Source of the DNA: Kitasatospora sp052076145
GTDB lineage: Bacteria; Actinomycetota; Actinomycetes; Streptomycetales; Streptomycetaceae
Direction: 5' to 3'
Assembly: GCF_052076145.1 (NCBI RefSeq)
Contig: NZ_CP197246.1
Coordinates: 3,286,001 to 3,350,000, forward strand
Length of the DNA: 64,000 bases
The notes below the pieces were generated by a model. That model worked only from the letters and a program-made list of their open reading frames with translations, was not told the origin of the DNA and searched no databases. Below are positions 51,388 to 61,123 of this stretch, piece after piece. Both the position numbers and the translations under genes were made by a program. The first letter of the stretch is position 1. Each line of letters opens with the position of its first letter.

Positions 51388-52911
51388 ATGAAGACCGAGT
51401 CCGCCGAGGCAGCATCTGCCTCAGGCCCTGGTTCCGGGGCCTCCGCCAACCGATCGCCCGGAGTTGCGGCCGTGGTATCCAACCCGAAGCGCTGGTGGGT
51501 GCTGATCGTCGTCTCCCTCGCGCAGTTCATCATCGCCATCGACTCGTCGGTCGTGAACGTGATGGGCCCGCGCCTCAAGGAGTCGATCGGCCTGTCCACC
51601 ACCGGCCTGCAATGGGTCATGAACATCTACGTCCTGCTCTTCGGCGGCCTGCTGCTGCTCGGTGGCCGGCTGGCCGACGTGCTGGGCCGGAAGGCCGTGT
51701 TCATCAGCGGCCTGGCTGTCTTCACCATCGCCTCGTTCACCGCCGGATTCGCCCACAGCGAGGGCCAGTTGCTGGCCTCTCGGGCCGCGCAGGGCATCGC
51801 CGCCGCCGCGCTCTCGCCCGCCTCGCTCTCCATCCTCGTCACCTCCTTCCCCGACCCGGCCGAGCGCAGCAAGGCCTTCGGCATCTGGGGTGCGGTGATC
51901 GGCATCGGTGCCAGCATCGGCACCATCATCGGCGGCGCGATCGCCAACGCCGACTGGCGGTGGGCGTTCTGGATCAACGTGCCGATCGGCCTGATCGTCG
52001 GCATCGGCGCCGTCGCACTGGTCGCCAAGAGCGTCCGCAGCGGCCCGCGTCCGCCCGTCGACCTGGTCGGCGCGGCCACGGCCACCGGCGGCGTGTTGCT
52101 GCTGGTCTACGGCATCGTCACCACCGACCAGCACGGCTGGGGCTCGGCGCAGACGCTCGGCACCTTCGCCCTCGCGATCGTCCTGCTGGTCACCTTCGTC
52201 ATCGTCGAGGGCCGCAGCTCCGCGCCGCTCGTCCCGCTGCGGCTGTTCCGCAGCCGGGCGGTCGTCTCGGGTGCGCTCGGCGAGTTCCTGACCGCCGGCC
52301 TGATGATGCCGATCTTCTTCCTGATCCCGCTCTACCTCCAGGGTGTGCTCGGCTACAGCCCGCTGCAGACCGGTCTCGCCTGGATCCCGACCAGCCTCGG
52401 CCTGATGATCTGCGCCCCGATCGCGTCGCAGCTGATCACCAAGGTCGGCGCCCGCCCGATGTACCTGCTCGGCACGCTGATCCTGGGCGGCACGCTGGCG
52501 CTGGCCATCGGCATCCCGCAGCACGGCAGCTTCTGGAGCTTCATGCTGCCGCTGGCCGGCCTCTTCGGTGTCGGCCTGGTCCTCTGCCTGATCGCCACCC
52601 CCGTGGTCGGCACCTCGCAGGCCACCGAGGAGGACGCCGGCACCACCTCCGCCCTGCTCAACGCCTCGACCCAGCTGGGCGCCGCCTTCGGCCTGGCCAT
52701 CGCGGTGACGGTCTTCAACAACCGTGCGGCGCACGAGATCGCCAAGGGCACCAGCGCGAACACCGCTCTGGTGGACGGCCTCAGCATCGCCTTCACCGCG
52801 CTCCTGGTGATGCTCGCGCTGAGCTTCCTCAACGGTGTGTTCGGCTTCCGCGGTCTCGGCAAGGCGGAGCCCGCCCCCGTCGAGCCCGCCGTTCTCACCG
52901 ACGCCTCCTGA
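51388..52911 (+). CDS. MFS drug exporter, DHA2-like
   Basis: From the ATG at 51388 (AAGGAG ten bases upstream) the protein has 507 residues. WWVLIVVSLAQFIIAIDSSV and GLQWVMNIYVLLFGGLLLLG, GGRLADVLGRKAVFISGLAV are typical of the DHA2 (14-span) drug/proton antiporter group. About 14 hydrophobic segments can be counted. It is divergent from the tailoring operon and shares its regulatory gap. It is the likely exporter and self-resistance determinant of the cluster product. Confidence 0.92.
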   Translation: MKTESAEAASASGPGSGASANRSPGVAAVVSNPKRWWVLIVVSLAQFIIAIDSSVVNVMGPRLKESIGLSTTGLQWVMNIYVLLFGGLLLLGGRLADVLGRKAVFISGLAVFTIASFTAGFAHSEGQLLASRAAQGIAAAALSPASLSILVTSFPDPAERSKAFGIWGAVIGIGASIGTIIGGAIANADWRWAFWINVPIGLIVGIGAVALVAKSVRSGPRPPVDLVGAATATGGVLLLVYGIVTTDQHGWGSAQTLGTFALAIVLLVTFVIVEGRSSAPLVPLRLFRSRAVVSGALGEFLTAGLMMPIFFLIPLYLQGVLGYSPLQTGLAWIPTSLGLMICAPIASQLITKVGARPMYLLGTLILGGTLALAIGIPQHGSFWSFMLPLAGLFGVGLVLCLIATPVVGTSQATEEDAGTTSALLNASTQLGAAFGLAIAVTVFNNRAAHEIAKGTSANTALVDGLSIAFTALLVMLALSFLNGVFGFRGLGKAEPAPVEPAVLTDAS

Positions 52912-52935
52912 CGGCCCGCACGGGTCACTCCACCC

Positions 52936-52980
52936 CAGACCGCCGGTTCCGCCCATCCCCCTGGCGGAACCGGCGGTCTG
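52936..52980 (+). terminator. Terminator after MFS gene
   Basis: CAGACCGCCGGTTCCGCC pairs with GGCGGAACCGGCGGTCTG, an 18-bp perfect stem, 24 bases past the MFS stop and 47 bases before the KAS III-like start. Confidence 0.9.
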
Positions 52981-53027
52981 TCGTTTCGCACCTCACGAAC
53001 TGGTGTTCTTCTCAGAGGAGTTGGGTC

Positions 53028-54056
53028 ATGAAGTGGGACAACCTCTACATCGCCGGGCTGGGCGCCTACCTCCCGCCGCCGACCAGCGCGGCCGACGCCG
53101 CCGCCTCGGGGGCCTTCGACCAACAGGAGTACCTGGACTACCAGATCCGCGCCGTCACCGTCGCCCCACCGGGGATGCCCGCCGTGGACATGGCGGTGGC
53201 CGCAGCGTCCCGCGCGGTCAGACGCAGCGGTCACAAGACCGCCGACTTCGGGCTCGTCCTGCACGCCTCGATGTACCACCAGGGCCAGGACATGTGGACG
53301 CCCGCGCACTACGTCCAGCGCGAGGTGATCGGCGGCACCGCGATGGCCCTGGACATCCAGCCGGGTGCCAACGGGGGCCTGGCGGCGACCGAGCTGGCCG
53401 CCTCGCACCTGGCGAGCCGGCCTGACCACCGCGCCGTGCTGGTGACCTGCGCGGACGCCTTCCGGGGGCCCGGCTTCGACCGCTGGCGCTCGGACAACAA
53501 CGGCGTCTTCGGCGACGGCGCCGCCGCCCTCGTGCTCTCGCGCTACGGCGGCCCGCTCCAGCTGCGCTCCACCGCCTCCGCCGCGACGCCCGAGCTGGAG
53601 CCGGTCTTCCGCGGCTACGACGGCTGGACGGACTCGCCGTTCAGCCGGCCGGGCGCCGTCGACCTGCGCGGGCGCAAGCTCGCCTGGCTCGCCAACGAGC
53701 CCGACCCGGCCGCCGCGATGGGCGGCCTGGCCGAGCGGCTGCACGCGGTGGTCGGGCAGGCCCTGCGGGACGCGGGCACCACGCTCGGCGAGATCTCGTA
53801 CCTCGTGCACGCCAACTTCGGTACGCCCTTCGCGGAGGTCCAGTTCCACAAGCCGCTCGGCATCGACGCCGGCCGGACGATGCACGACTGGGGCCTGGAC
53901 GTGGGCCACGTCGGCGGGGCGGACCAACTGCTCGGGCTGCACCAGCTGTTGGAGAGCGGACGGGCCCGGCAGGGCGACCTGATCCTCCTGATCGGTGCGG
54001 CGATGGGCTTCAGCTGGTCGGCGGCCGTGGTGCAGGTGACCAACTGGGCGCCGTGA
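53028..54056 (+). CDS. KAS III-like protein lacking the catalytic Cys
   Basis: The ATG at 53028 follows GAGGAG and gives 342 residues with the KAS III fold (LYIAGLGAYLPPPTS, VFGDGAAALVLSR, EISYLVHANFGTPFAEVQFH). The nucleophile site reads ALDIQPGANGGLAATELA, so Ala114 replaces Cys. His261 is kept (LVHANFG), but the Asn position reads DVGHVGGADQL, placing His294 there. Without Cys it cannot form the usual acyl-enzyme. It may catalyse direct acyl transfer or esterification between carrier and acceptor, or be a structural partner of another KAS III. A terminator separates it from the MFS gene, so it has its own promoter or relies on read-through. Confidence 0.85.
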   Translation: MKWDNLYIAGLGAYLPPPTSAADAAASGAFDQQEYLDYQIRAVTVAPPGMPAVDMAVAAASRAVRRSGHKTADFGLVLHASMYHQGQDMWTPAHYVQREVIGGTAMALDIQPGANGGLAATELAASHLASRPDHRAVLVTCADAFRGPGFDRWRSDNNGVFGDGAAALVLSRYGGPLQLRSTASAATPELEPVFRGYDGWTDSPFSRPGAVDLRGRKLAWLANEPDPAAAMGGLAERLHAVVGQALRDAGTTLGEISYLVHANFGTPFAEVQFHKPLGIDAGRTMHDWGLDVGHVGGADQLLGLHQLLESGRARQGDLILLIGAAMGFSWSAAVVQVTNWAP

Positions 54057-54063
54057 CAACGCG

Positions 54064-54099
54064 GTCGGCGCCGGGAGACGGTGGTCTCCCGGCGCCGAC
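54064..54099. terminator. Bidirectional terminator
   Basis: GTCGGCGCCGGGAGAC pairs with GTCTCCCGGCGCCGAC over a GGTG loop, between the convergent KAS III-like and thioesterase genes. Confidence 0.92.
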
Positions 54100-54120
54100 G
54101 GAGGTGGTGGTCGTGCCCGG

Positions 54121-54888
54121 TCAGTGCACGGCGATCCTGGGCGGTGTCAACCTGGCCAGGACGTCCCGGAGTTCGGCCAGGAACTCGGCCTCGCTCTCCC
54201 GGATGAAGAAGTGCCCGCCGGGCACCGTCCGCGAGTCGAAGAGGCCGGCCGCGTAGCGCTCCCACTCCAGCAGCTCCTCGGGGGTGACGAGCACGTCGTC
54301 CAGCCCGGCGAAGGTGTGCACGGGGTAGGGCAGCGGCACGGTGCCGCTCGGGCCGGGGCCGGAGCACATCAGCAGGTCGTCCCGGGCGATCGGGAGCAGG
54401 GCGGAGAGCCAGTCGGGGTGGTCGAGCAGCACCTGTGGGATGCCGCCGAGCGAGACCAGGCTCTCGACCAAATCGTGCTCGGTCGCATCCGGCGCGGCGA
54501 ACTCGGGCGGCGGCAGGTGCGGGGCCCGGTAGGCGCTCAGCAGCAGCGCCTCGGCCGGGCGGGCGCCGCGCGCGTGCCGGCGCTCGGCCAGCGCGAAGGC
54601 GATCAGCGCGCCCATGCTGTGGCCGAAGAGCACGTGCGGGTGCTCCAGCTCGGGGCCGAGCTCCTCGTCCAGATCGTCGATCAGGGCCGGCAGATTGGTG
54701 AAGCGTTTCTCCGCCATCCGCCCCTCCCGTCCGGGCAGCTGCACGGGCAGCACCCGCACGTCCGGCCCGAGCAGCCGCTGCCACCGGACGTACGTGGACG
54801 CCGCGCCGCCCGCGTACGGGAAGCAGAGCATCCGCAGGCCGACGTCCTCCCTGCCCGCCGTGCCGCCTCCCGGCAGATATCGCGTCAT
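54121..54888 (-). CDS. Type II thioesterase
   Basis: The 255-residue protein matches stand-alone thioesterases of polyketide/nonribosomal pathways: MLCFPYAGGAASTYVRWQRL, VQLPGREGR, Ser91 in LFGHSMGALIAFALAE, and the late His in VPGGHFFIRE. Such enzymes remove stalled or wrong acyl groups from carrier proteins. It overlaps the upstream hydrolase gene by four bases, so the two are translated together. Confidence 0.93.
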   Translation of the reverse strand: MTRYLPGGGTAGREDVGLRMLCFPYAGGAASTYVRWQRLLGPDVRVLPVQLPGREGRMAEKRFTNLPALIDDLDEELGPELEHPHVLFGHSMGALIAFALAERRHARGARPAEALLLSAYRAPHLPPPEFAAPDATEHDLVESLVSLGGIPQVLLDHPDWLSALLPIARDDLLMCSGPGPSGTVPLPYPVHTFAGLDDVLVTPEELLEWERYAAGLFDSRTVPGGHFFIRESEAEFLAELRDVLARLTPPRIAVH

Positions 54889-55895
54889 ACGGCCTCACTC
54901 ACCTTCGCCACGGCCGCTACCGGCCTGAGCTTGCGGATCTGCGGGCTCCGGCCGCGCAGCATCGAACGCCACTCCTCGGGGCTGAAGTGCGCGGGCTCGG
55001 TCGTCTCGATGAAGTCACGCAGCACCGAGATGAAGCGCTGCGGGTCCGACCGGAAGGGGAAGTGCCCCGCCTCCGGGAAGAGTTCGAGCCTACTGCCGGG
55101 CATCGAGGCGGCCGCTATCCCCGCGTGGACGGCAGGCACCACCTGGTCGCGCTCGCCCCAGACCAGCATGGTGGGCATGCCCTGGGTCAGGTAACAGCGG
55201 TCGAGCATCGTCCCGACCTGGCCGCGCCAGTCGACCACCGCCCGCAGCGTCCGGATGAAGGCGTTGCGCGAGGTGGCGTCCGGCAGCGCGTCCACCACCC
55301 GCAGCAGGTCGGGGGCGTCCAACCCGAGGCCGGTGTCGAGCAGTTGCATCAGCTTCACGAAGAGGCCGAGCTGCGTGCGCATGGTCGGCAGCCGCAGGGC
55401 GCTCAGCACCAGGTTGGCCCCCGGCAGGGTGGCCGCCTTCAGCACCGGCGTCACCTGCCGCCCGACCCCGCCGGTGCCGACCAGCACCAGCCGCTCCGTC
55501 CGCTCGGGGAACTGGTACGCGAACTGCATCGCGACCGCCCCGCCGAGCGAGTGCCCGACCAGGGTGACCCGCTCGATGCCCAGCACCGAGAGCAGGTCCC
55601 GCATCCCGTTCGCGTAGCCGCCGAGCGAGTAGTCACCCCTCGGCTTGTCCGAGGCGCCGTGCCCGAGCAGGTCGGGGGCGATCACCCGGTAGCGCTGGGC
55701 CAGGCCGGGCATCACCTCCGCCCAGGTCGTCGAGGAGTCGCCTATCCCGTGCACGAGCAGCACCGCGCTGCCCCGCCCGGCCATCCGGAAGGCCCGCCGG
55801 TAGCCGTGGACGACCCGGGTCCGCAGGCGGATCTCGTTCAGCGCCGCGGCCGGGCGCGGCTGCCCGTTCGCAGACCCCGCATTGGTCGTCGCCAC
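54885..55895 (-). CDS. Alpha/beta hydrolase
   Basis: The GTG at 55895 follows GGAGG and gives 336 residues. VLLVHGIGDSSTTWAEVM, Ser116 in LVGHSLGGAVAMQF, MLVWGERDQVVP and PEAGHFPF give a complete Ser-Asp-His triad with oxyanion hole. It resembles epoxide hydrolase/haloperoxidase-type proteins. It is divergent from korA, with two inverted copies of the cluster-wide repeat between them. Possible roles are chain release, ester or epoxide hydrolysis. Confidence 0.88.
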   Translation of the reverse strand: MATTNAGSANGQPRPAAALNEIRLRTRVVHGYRRAFRMAGRGSAVLLVHGIGDSSTTWAEVMPGLAQRYRVIAPDLLGHGASDKPRGDYSLGGYANGMRDLLSVLGIERVTLVGHSLGGAVAMQFAYQFPERTERLVLVGTGGVGRQVTPVLKAATLPGANLVLSALRLPTMRTQLGLFVKLMQLLDTGLGLDAPDLLRVVDALPDATSRNAFIRTLRAVVDWRGQVGTMLDRCYLTQGMPTMLVWGERDQVVPAVHAGIAAASMPGSRLELFPEAGHFPFRSDPQRFISVLRDFIETTEPAHFSPEEWRSMLRGRSPQIRKLRPVAAVAKVSEAV

Positions 55896-55948
55896 AGCGC
55901 CTCCTACATTCGCTCCGAAACGGTGTGCGAAGAGCTTCGCGCCGGGGG

Positions 55949-56014
55949 CTTGCGGTGCTCTTAAGACCGACCGGCCCGCCGGGGCTCGGCTGGGTCTCTT
56001 AAGGGCAGCGCAAG
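55949..56014. promoter_or_regulatory. Two inverted SARP-type repeats between hydrolase and korA genes
   Basis: CTTGCG (55949-55954) and CTTAAG (55960-55965) are 11 bp apart on the plus strand. CTTAAG (55998-56003) and CGCAAG (56009-56014) are the same arrangement inverted. The two copies match at about 16 of 18 positions and flank a GC-rich centre, as expected for a divergent promoter where each side has its own site. Confidence 0.62.
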
Positions 56015-56075
56015 GCGACGGCGGGAGAGTGCCGTACGCCAGGCGTGTCCCGCATCCGAGAGGGGTCCGACTCCC

Positions 56076-57984
56076 GTGACAGTAGAGGCAGAAGCTCTCG
56101 CTCCGAGCAAGGTCGTCCAGCAGGTCGACCGGGTGGTCATCCGGTTCGCGGGGGACTCGGGTGACGGTATGCAGCTCACCGGTGACCGTTTCACCTCGGA
56201 GACGGCGTCGTTCGGCAACGACCTCTCCACCCTGCCGAACTTCCCCGCCGAGATCCGGGCCCCTGCCGGGACGCTGCCGGGTGTCTCCAGCTTCCAGCTG
56301 CACTTCGCGGACCACGACATCCTCACCCCGGGCGACGCGCCGAACGTGCTGGTCGCGATGAACCCGGCCGCCCTCAAGGCCAACCTCGCCGACCTCCCGC
56401 GCGGCGCCGAACTCATCGTCAACACCGACGAGTTCACCAAGCGGGCGCTGGCGAAGGTCGGCTACGCGGCCGACCCGCTCGGGGACGGCTCGCTGGAGGC
56501 GTACCGGCTGCACCCGGTGCCGCTCACCTCGCTGACGGTGGAGGCGCTGAAGGACAGCGGCCTGGCCCGCAAGGACGCCGAACGGGCGAAGAACATGTTC
56601 GCGCTCGGCCTGCTGTCCTGGATGTACCACCGGCCCACCCACAGCACCGAAGCCTTCCTGCGGCAGAAGTTCGCCAAGAAGCCCGCCATCGCCGAGGCCA
56701 ACATCACCGCGTACCGCGCCGGTTGGAACTTCGGCGAGACCACCGAGGACTTCGCCGTCTCCTACGAGGTCGCGCCGAGCACCTTCCCCCCCGGCACCTA
56801 CCGGAACATCTCGGGGAATCTGGCGCTGTCGTACGGGTTGATCGCGGCGGCGCGGCGCAGTGGGTTGCCGTTGTTCCTGGGGTCGTATCCGATCACTCCG
56901 GCGTCGGACATCCTGCACGAGTTGAGCCGGCACAAGAACTTCGGGGTGCGGACCTTCCAGGCGGAGGACGAGATCGCCGGGGTGGGTGCGGCGCTGGGTG
57001 CGGCGTTCGGTGGGGCGTTGGGTGTGACGACGACGTCGGGGCCGGGTGTGGCGTTGAAGTCGGAGACGATCGGGTTGGCGGTGTCGTTGGAGTTGCCGTT
57101 GCTGGTGGTGGACATCCAGCGGGGCGGGCCGTCGACGGGGTTGCCGACCAAGACCGAGCAGGCGGATCTGTTGCAGGCGATGTTCGGGCGCAACGGTGAG
57201 GCGCCGGTGCCGATCGTGGCTCCGGCGACGGCGGCGGAGTGCTTCGACGCGGCGTTGGAGGCGGCGCGGATCGCGGTGACCTACCGGACTCCGGTGCTGC
57301 TGCTCTCGGACGGGTACCTGGCGAACGGCTCGGAGCCGTGGCGCATCCCGGACGTCGAGGAACTGCCGGTGATCGCGCCGGACTTCGCGCAGGGCCCGAA
57401 CCACGTGCTGGAGGACGGCGCGGAGGTGTTCTGGCCGTACAAGCGTGACCCGCAGACGCTGGCCCGTCCGTGGGCGGTGCCGGGCACGGCCGGGTTGGAG
57501 CACCGGATCGGCGGCATCGAGAAGCAGGACGGCACCGGCAACATCTCCTACGACCCCGCCAACCACGAGCACATGGTCCGCACCCGGCGTGCCAAGGTCG
57601 ACGGCATCGCCGTCCGCCCGATCGAAGTGGACGACCTGACGGCAGACGCGCGGGTGCTGGTGCTCGGCTGGGGCTCGACCTACGGGCCGATCACCGCCGC
57701 CGTCCGGCGGATCCGCCGCGAGGGCGGGCGGATCGCCCAGGCCCACCTGCGGAACATCAACCCCTTCCCCGCCAACCTCGGTGCGGTGCTGAAGAGTTAC
57801 GACCGGGTCATCGTGCCCGAGATGAACCTCGGCCAACTCGCCCTGCTGCTCCGCGCCGAATTCCTGGTCGACGTCCAGTCGTTCACCCAGGTCACCGGCC
57901 TGCCGTTCAAGGCCGAGCAGCTCGCCGACGCACTCCGGACGGCTCTCGCCGGCCTCACCGCCTTCTCGGACGGAGCCCCCAGCC

Positions 57985-57992
<8 letters not shown>
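56076..57992 (+). CDS. korA: 2-oxoacid:ferredoxin oxidoreductase alpha subunit (KorA type)
   Basis: The GTG at 56076 gives 638 residues. The N-terminal gamma-like domain (VVIRFAGDSGDGMQLTGDRF) is fused to the alpha domain (LPLFLGSYPITPASDILHEL, FQAEDEIAGVGAALGAAFGG, TTSGPGVALKSETIGLAVSL), as in actinobacterial KorA. With KorB it oxidises a 2-oxoacid, typically 2-oxoglutarate, using TPP and CoA, and reduces ferredoxin. It overlaps korB by 8 bases. The middle part (about 56,830-57,260) uses TTG leucine codons far more than the flanks. The SARP-type repeats upstream suggest recruitment into the cluster. A pair like this also occurs in the S. coelicolor cpk cluster, from memory. Confidence 0.93.
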
Positions 57993-59043
<1,051 letters not shown>

Positions 59044-59065
59044 CCTGCCCCGGAAGGGATCTCCC

Positions 59066-59386
59066 ATGGCGTACGTGATAGCCGCCCCCTGCGTGGACGT
59101 GAAGGACAGAGCCTGCCTGGACGAGTGCCCGGTGGACTGCATCTACGAGGGGCAGCGCTCGCAGTACATCCACCCGGACGAGTGCGTCGACTGCGGGGCC
59201 TGCGAGCCGGTCTGCCCGGTCGAGGCGATCTTCTTCCAGGACGAACTCCCAGATGAGTGGTCCGACTTCGCGCGCGCCAACGCCGAGGTCTTCATCCCCC
59301 TCGGCTCGCCGGGCGGGGCCTCGACCGTGCCGTCGTTCAGCGAGGACCACCCCGTGGTGAGCGCCTTCGTCCCGAGCCAGGGCTGA
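59066..59386 (+). CDS. fdxA: 7Fe ferredoxin (3Fe-4S/4Fe-4S)
   Basis: The 106-residue protein has the Cys pattern of bacterial 7Fe ferredoxins: CVDVKDRACLDECPVDC and CVDCGACEPVCPVEAI, with a C-terminal helix DEWSDFARANAEVF. It is the expected electron acceptor of KorAB. It might pass electrons to the P450 of the cluster, which has no ferredoxin of its own. It is in the korAB operon and is followed 8 bases later by a TetR gene. Confidence 0.94.
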   Translation: MAYVIAAPCVDVKDRACLDECPVDCIYEGQRSQYIHPDECVDCGACEPVCPVEAIFFQDELPDEWSDFARANAEVFIPLGSPGGASTVPSFSEDHPVVSAFVPSQG

Positions 59387-59394
59387 GGCCCGCC

Positions 59395-59934
59395 GTGCCG
59401 CGCGGAGTCGGGCTCGACACCACCGCCGTAGTGACCGCCGCACTCGCCGTCGTCGACGAGCGCGGCCCCGGCGCGCTCACCCTCGCCGCGGTGGCCGCCC
59501 ACACGGGTGTCGCCACCCCGTCCCTCTACAAGCACGTCAAGGGTCTCGCCGATCTGCGCGCCCTCGCCTCCGACCGGGTACGGGCCGAACTCGGCACCGA
59601 ACTCCGCGAGGCCGTCCAGGGCCGCAGCTCGGCCGAAGCCGTCTCCGCCCTGCTCCGCGCCCATCAGGACTACGCCGAGCGCCAGCCGCACCGCTACGCC
59701 CTGCTGGTCTCCCGCGAGCAGCAGCCCGGAGTCGCCGGCTCCGCCGACCAGTTGGACGTGGTGATGGCCGCAGCCCTCCGCGGCTACGAACTCCCCGAGA
59801 GCGAACTCCGTCACGCCACTCAGGCCCTGCGCGCGGTCGCCCTCGCCTCCGCAGCCCTCGGCGGCTCCGCCGAAGCCCGCGGCCTGCTCGTCCAACTCTT
59901 CACCACCGGCCTCCGGGCGCTGCCCGCCGGCTAG
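59395..59934 (+). CDS. TetR-family transcriptional regulator
   Basis: The GTG at 59395 gives 179 residues. The N-terminal helix-turn-helix reads TTAVVTAALAVVDERGPGAL and TLAAVAAHTGVATPSLYKHV, as in TetR proteins. The C-terminal part (SAEAVSALLRAHQDYAERQP) resembles TetR_C_33/WHG type. It lacks the length and N-terminus of gamma-butyrolactone receptors of the ArpA class. As the last gene of the korAB-ferredoxin operon it may regulate that operon. Confidence 0.88.
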   Translation: MPRGVGLDTTAVVTAALAVVDERGPGALTLAAVAAHTGVATPSLYKHVKGLADLRALASDRVRAELGTELREAVQGRSSAEAVSALLRAHQDYAERQPHRYALLVSREQQPGVAGSADQLDVVMAAALRGYELPESELRHATQALRAVALASAALGGSAEARGLLVQLFTTGLRALPAG

Positions 59935-59949
59935 CCCGACGCAGCTGGT

Positions 59950-59985
59950 GAGCCCAGGGGCGCGGGGAACTGCGCCCCTGGGCTC
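59950..59985. terminator. Bidirectional terminator
   Basis: GAGCCCAGGGGCGC pairs with GCGCCCCTGGGCTC across an 8-base loop. It lies between the convergent TetR and LuxR genes and overlaps the end of the latter. Confidence 0.9.
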
Positions 59986-60697
59986 AGCGTCCGACGCCGA
60001 CCGGCCCTGCGGCCGGGTCCGCGGCCCACATCCGGCCGTACAGTTCGCGCCGTGAGGAGACCTCGAGCTTCTGCAGCACCGTGCTGACGTAGTTCTTCAC
60101 CGTCTGCCGGGCCAGGTGGAGTTCGTCGGCGATCTCGTCGTTGGAGAAGCGCCGCAGCAGCAGACCGAGCACCTCGCGCTCCCGCACCGTCATGCCGCCC
60201 TGCTGGAGGTCGGCCGCCATCCAGCACTCGTCCTCCCTCGGGCTTTCCTGGCTGGTGAGCCAGACGTGCCGCCCGGCGACGAGCCTCCCGACGGCCTCGA
60301 CCACGGCGGCGGTCTCCACCGAGCGGTGGACGAAGCCGTCGGCGGCGCCGCGCAGGCACTCGATGACGACGCTCAGCTCGCTGCGCTCGGTGTAGACGAG
60401 GACGAGCGGCGCGCCGGTGAGGGCCTTGAGCCGACGGCCGAGGCGGATGCCGTCCCAGGGGGCGCGCAGGTCGCAGTCGGTGACCACCAGGTCGGGCCGG
60501 GTGTCCTGGCAGAGCCGCCAGGCGGCTTCCGCGGTGGCGGCGGCCGCGACCGTCTCGACGATGTTCGCGTCCCGCAGCAGGCCGGAGACGGCCCACCGCA
60601 CCAGCGGCCACTGGTCCACGACGAGGGCCCGCCGCATCCGGCCGGGGGCCGGCTCCATGTCACCCGTCCCGCCGTACTCCTCCGACGTACCGTTCAC
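59984..60697 (-). CDS. Orphan NarL/LuxR-type response regulator
   Basis: The 237-residue protein has a receiver domain (RRALVVDQWPLVRWAVSGLL, phosphoacceptor Asp probably in LVVTDCDLRAPWDG) and a C-terminal LuxR helix-turn-helix (GGMTVREREVLGLLLRRFSN, EIADELHLARQTVKNYVSTV). The conserved receiver Lys position reads GFVHRS, with Arg instead of Lys, and no sensor kinase gene is adjacent, so activation may not depend on phosphorylation. It is divergent from the afsA-like gene. Pathway-specific regulation is likely. Confidence 0.88.
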   Translation of the reverse strand: MNGTSEEYGGTGDMEPAPGRMRRALVVDQWPLVRWAVSGLLRDANIVETVAAAATAEAAWRLCQDTRPDLVVTDCDLRAPWDGIRLGRRLKALTGAPLVLVYTERSELSVVIECLRGAADGFVHRSVETAAVVEAVGRLVAGRHVWLTSQESPREDECWMAADLQQGGMTVREREVLGLLLRRFSNDEIADELHLARQTVKNYVSTVLQKLEVSSRRELYGRMWAADPAAGPVGVGR

Positions 60698-61123
60698 CGT
60701 TCACCGTCCCTCGGTATCGACCGCGCTCACCGCACAGACCGCGCCCGCCACCAGGACCTGGATTGCCCCGGAATGACACTGTCACGTACAGCGATTGTCA
60801 GGACGGCCGAGAAGGCCGGTCAACGCGCACCGGGCTTGTTTCGCAAGTACGAGCAGGGAGTTGCGACACTGCGGGCTGAAACCTCCGAACGACCGCCAGT
60901 CGGCTCGCACGGACACCCGTGGTGCGAACTGTCGCTCGACGCACCGTCACCACCTCGGTACCGGGAGTACCGCCCGTTCGGCCCAATCGAGTACCGCCGG
61001 TCCTAACCGGTCCGCCGGTGGGCTTCCTAACCTGATCGCGGACGGGGGGAGCGTCCGCCGGCTACGGGTCTCGCCTCCTCCGGCTGTACCAGCCCGCAGC
61101 TGCGCTTACGAGTGGAGATCACC
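60698..61123. promoter_or_regulatory. Divergent regulatory gap between luxR and afsA-like genes
   Basis: No supported gene lies in these 426 bases. GAGTACCGCC occurs at 60965 and 60989, and TCCTAACC at 61001 and 61025, both with a 24-bp step, just upstream of the afsA-like gene. These tandem repeats are candidate operators. CTTGTTTCGCAAG near 60835 is a small inverted repeat. The cluster-wide 11-bp-spaced element was not clearly found here. Confidence 0.45.

Noticed and set aside
59395..59934. TetR protein as a gamma-butyrolactone receptor for the AfsA homologue
   Set aside because: It is only 179 residues and lacks the ArpA-type N-terminal pattern; it is placed in the korAB operon rather than beside the afsA-like gene.
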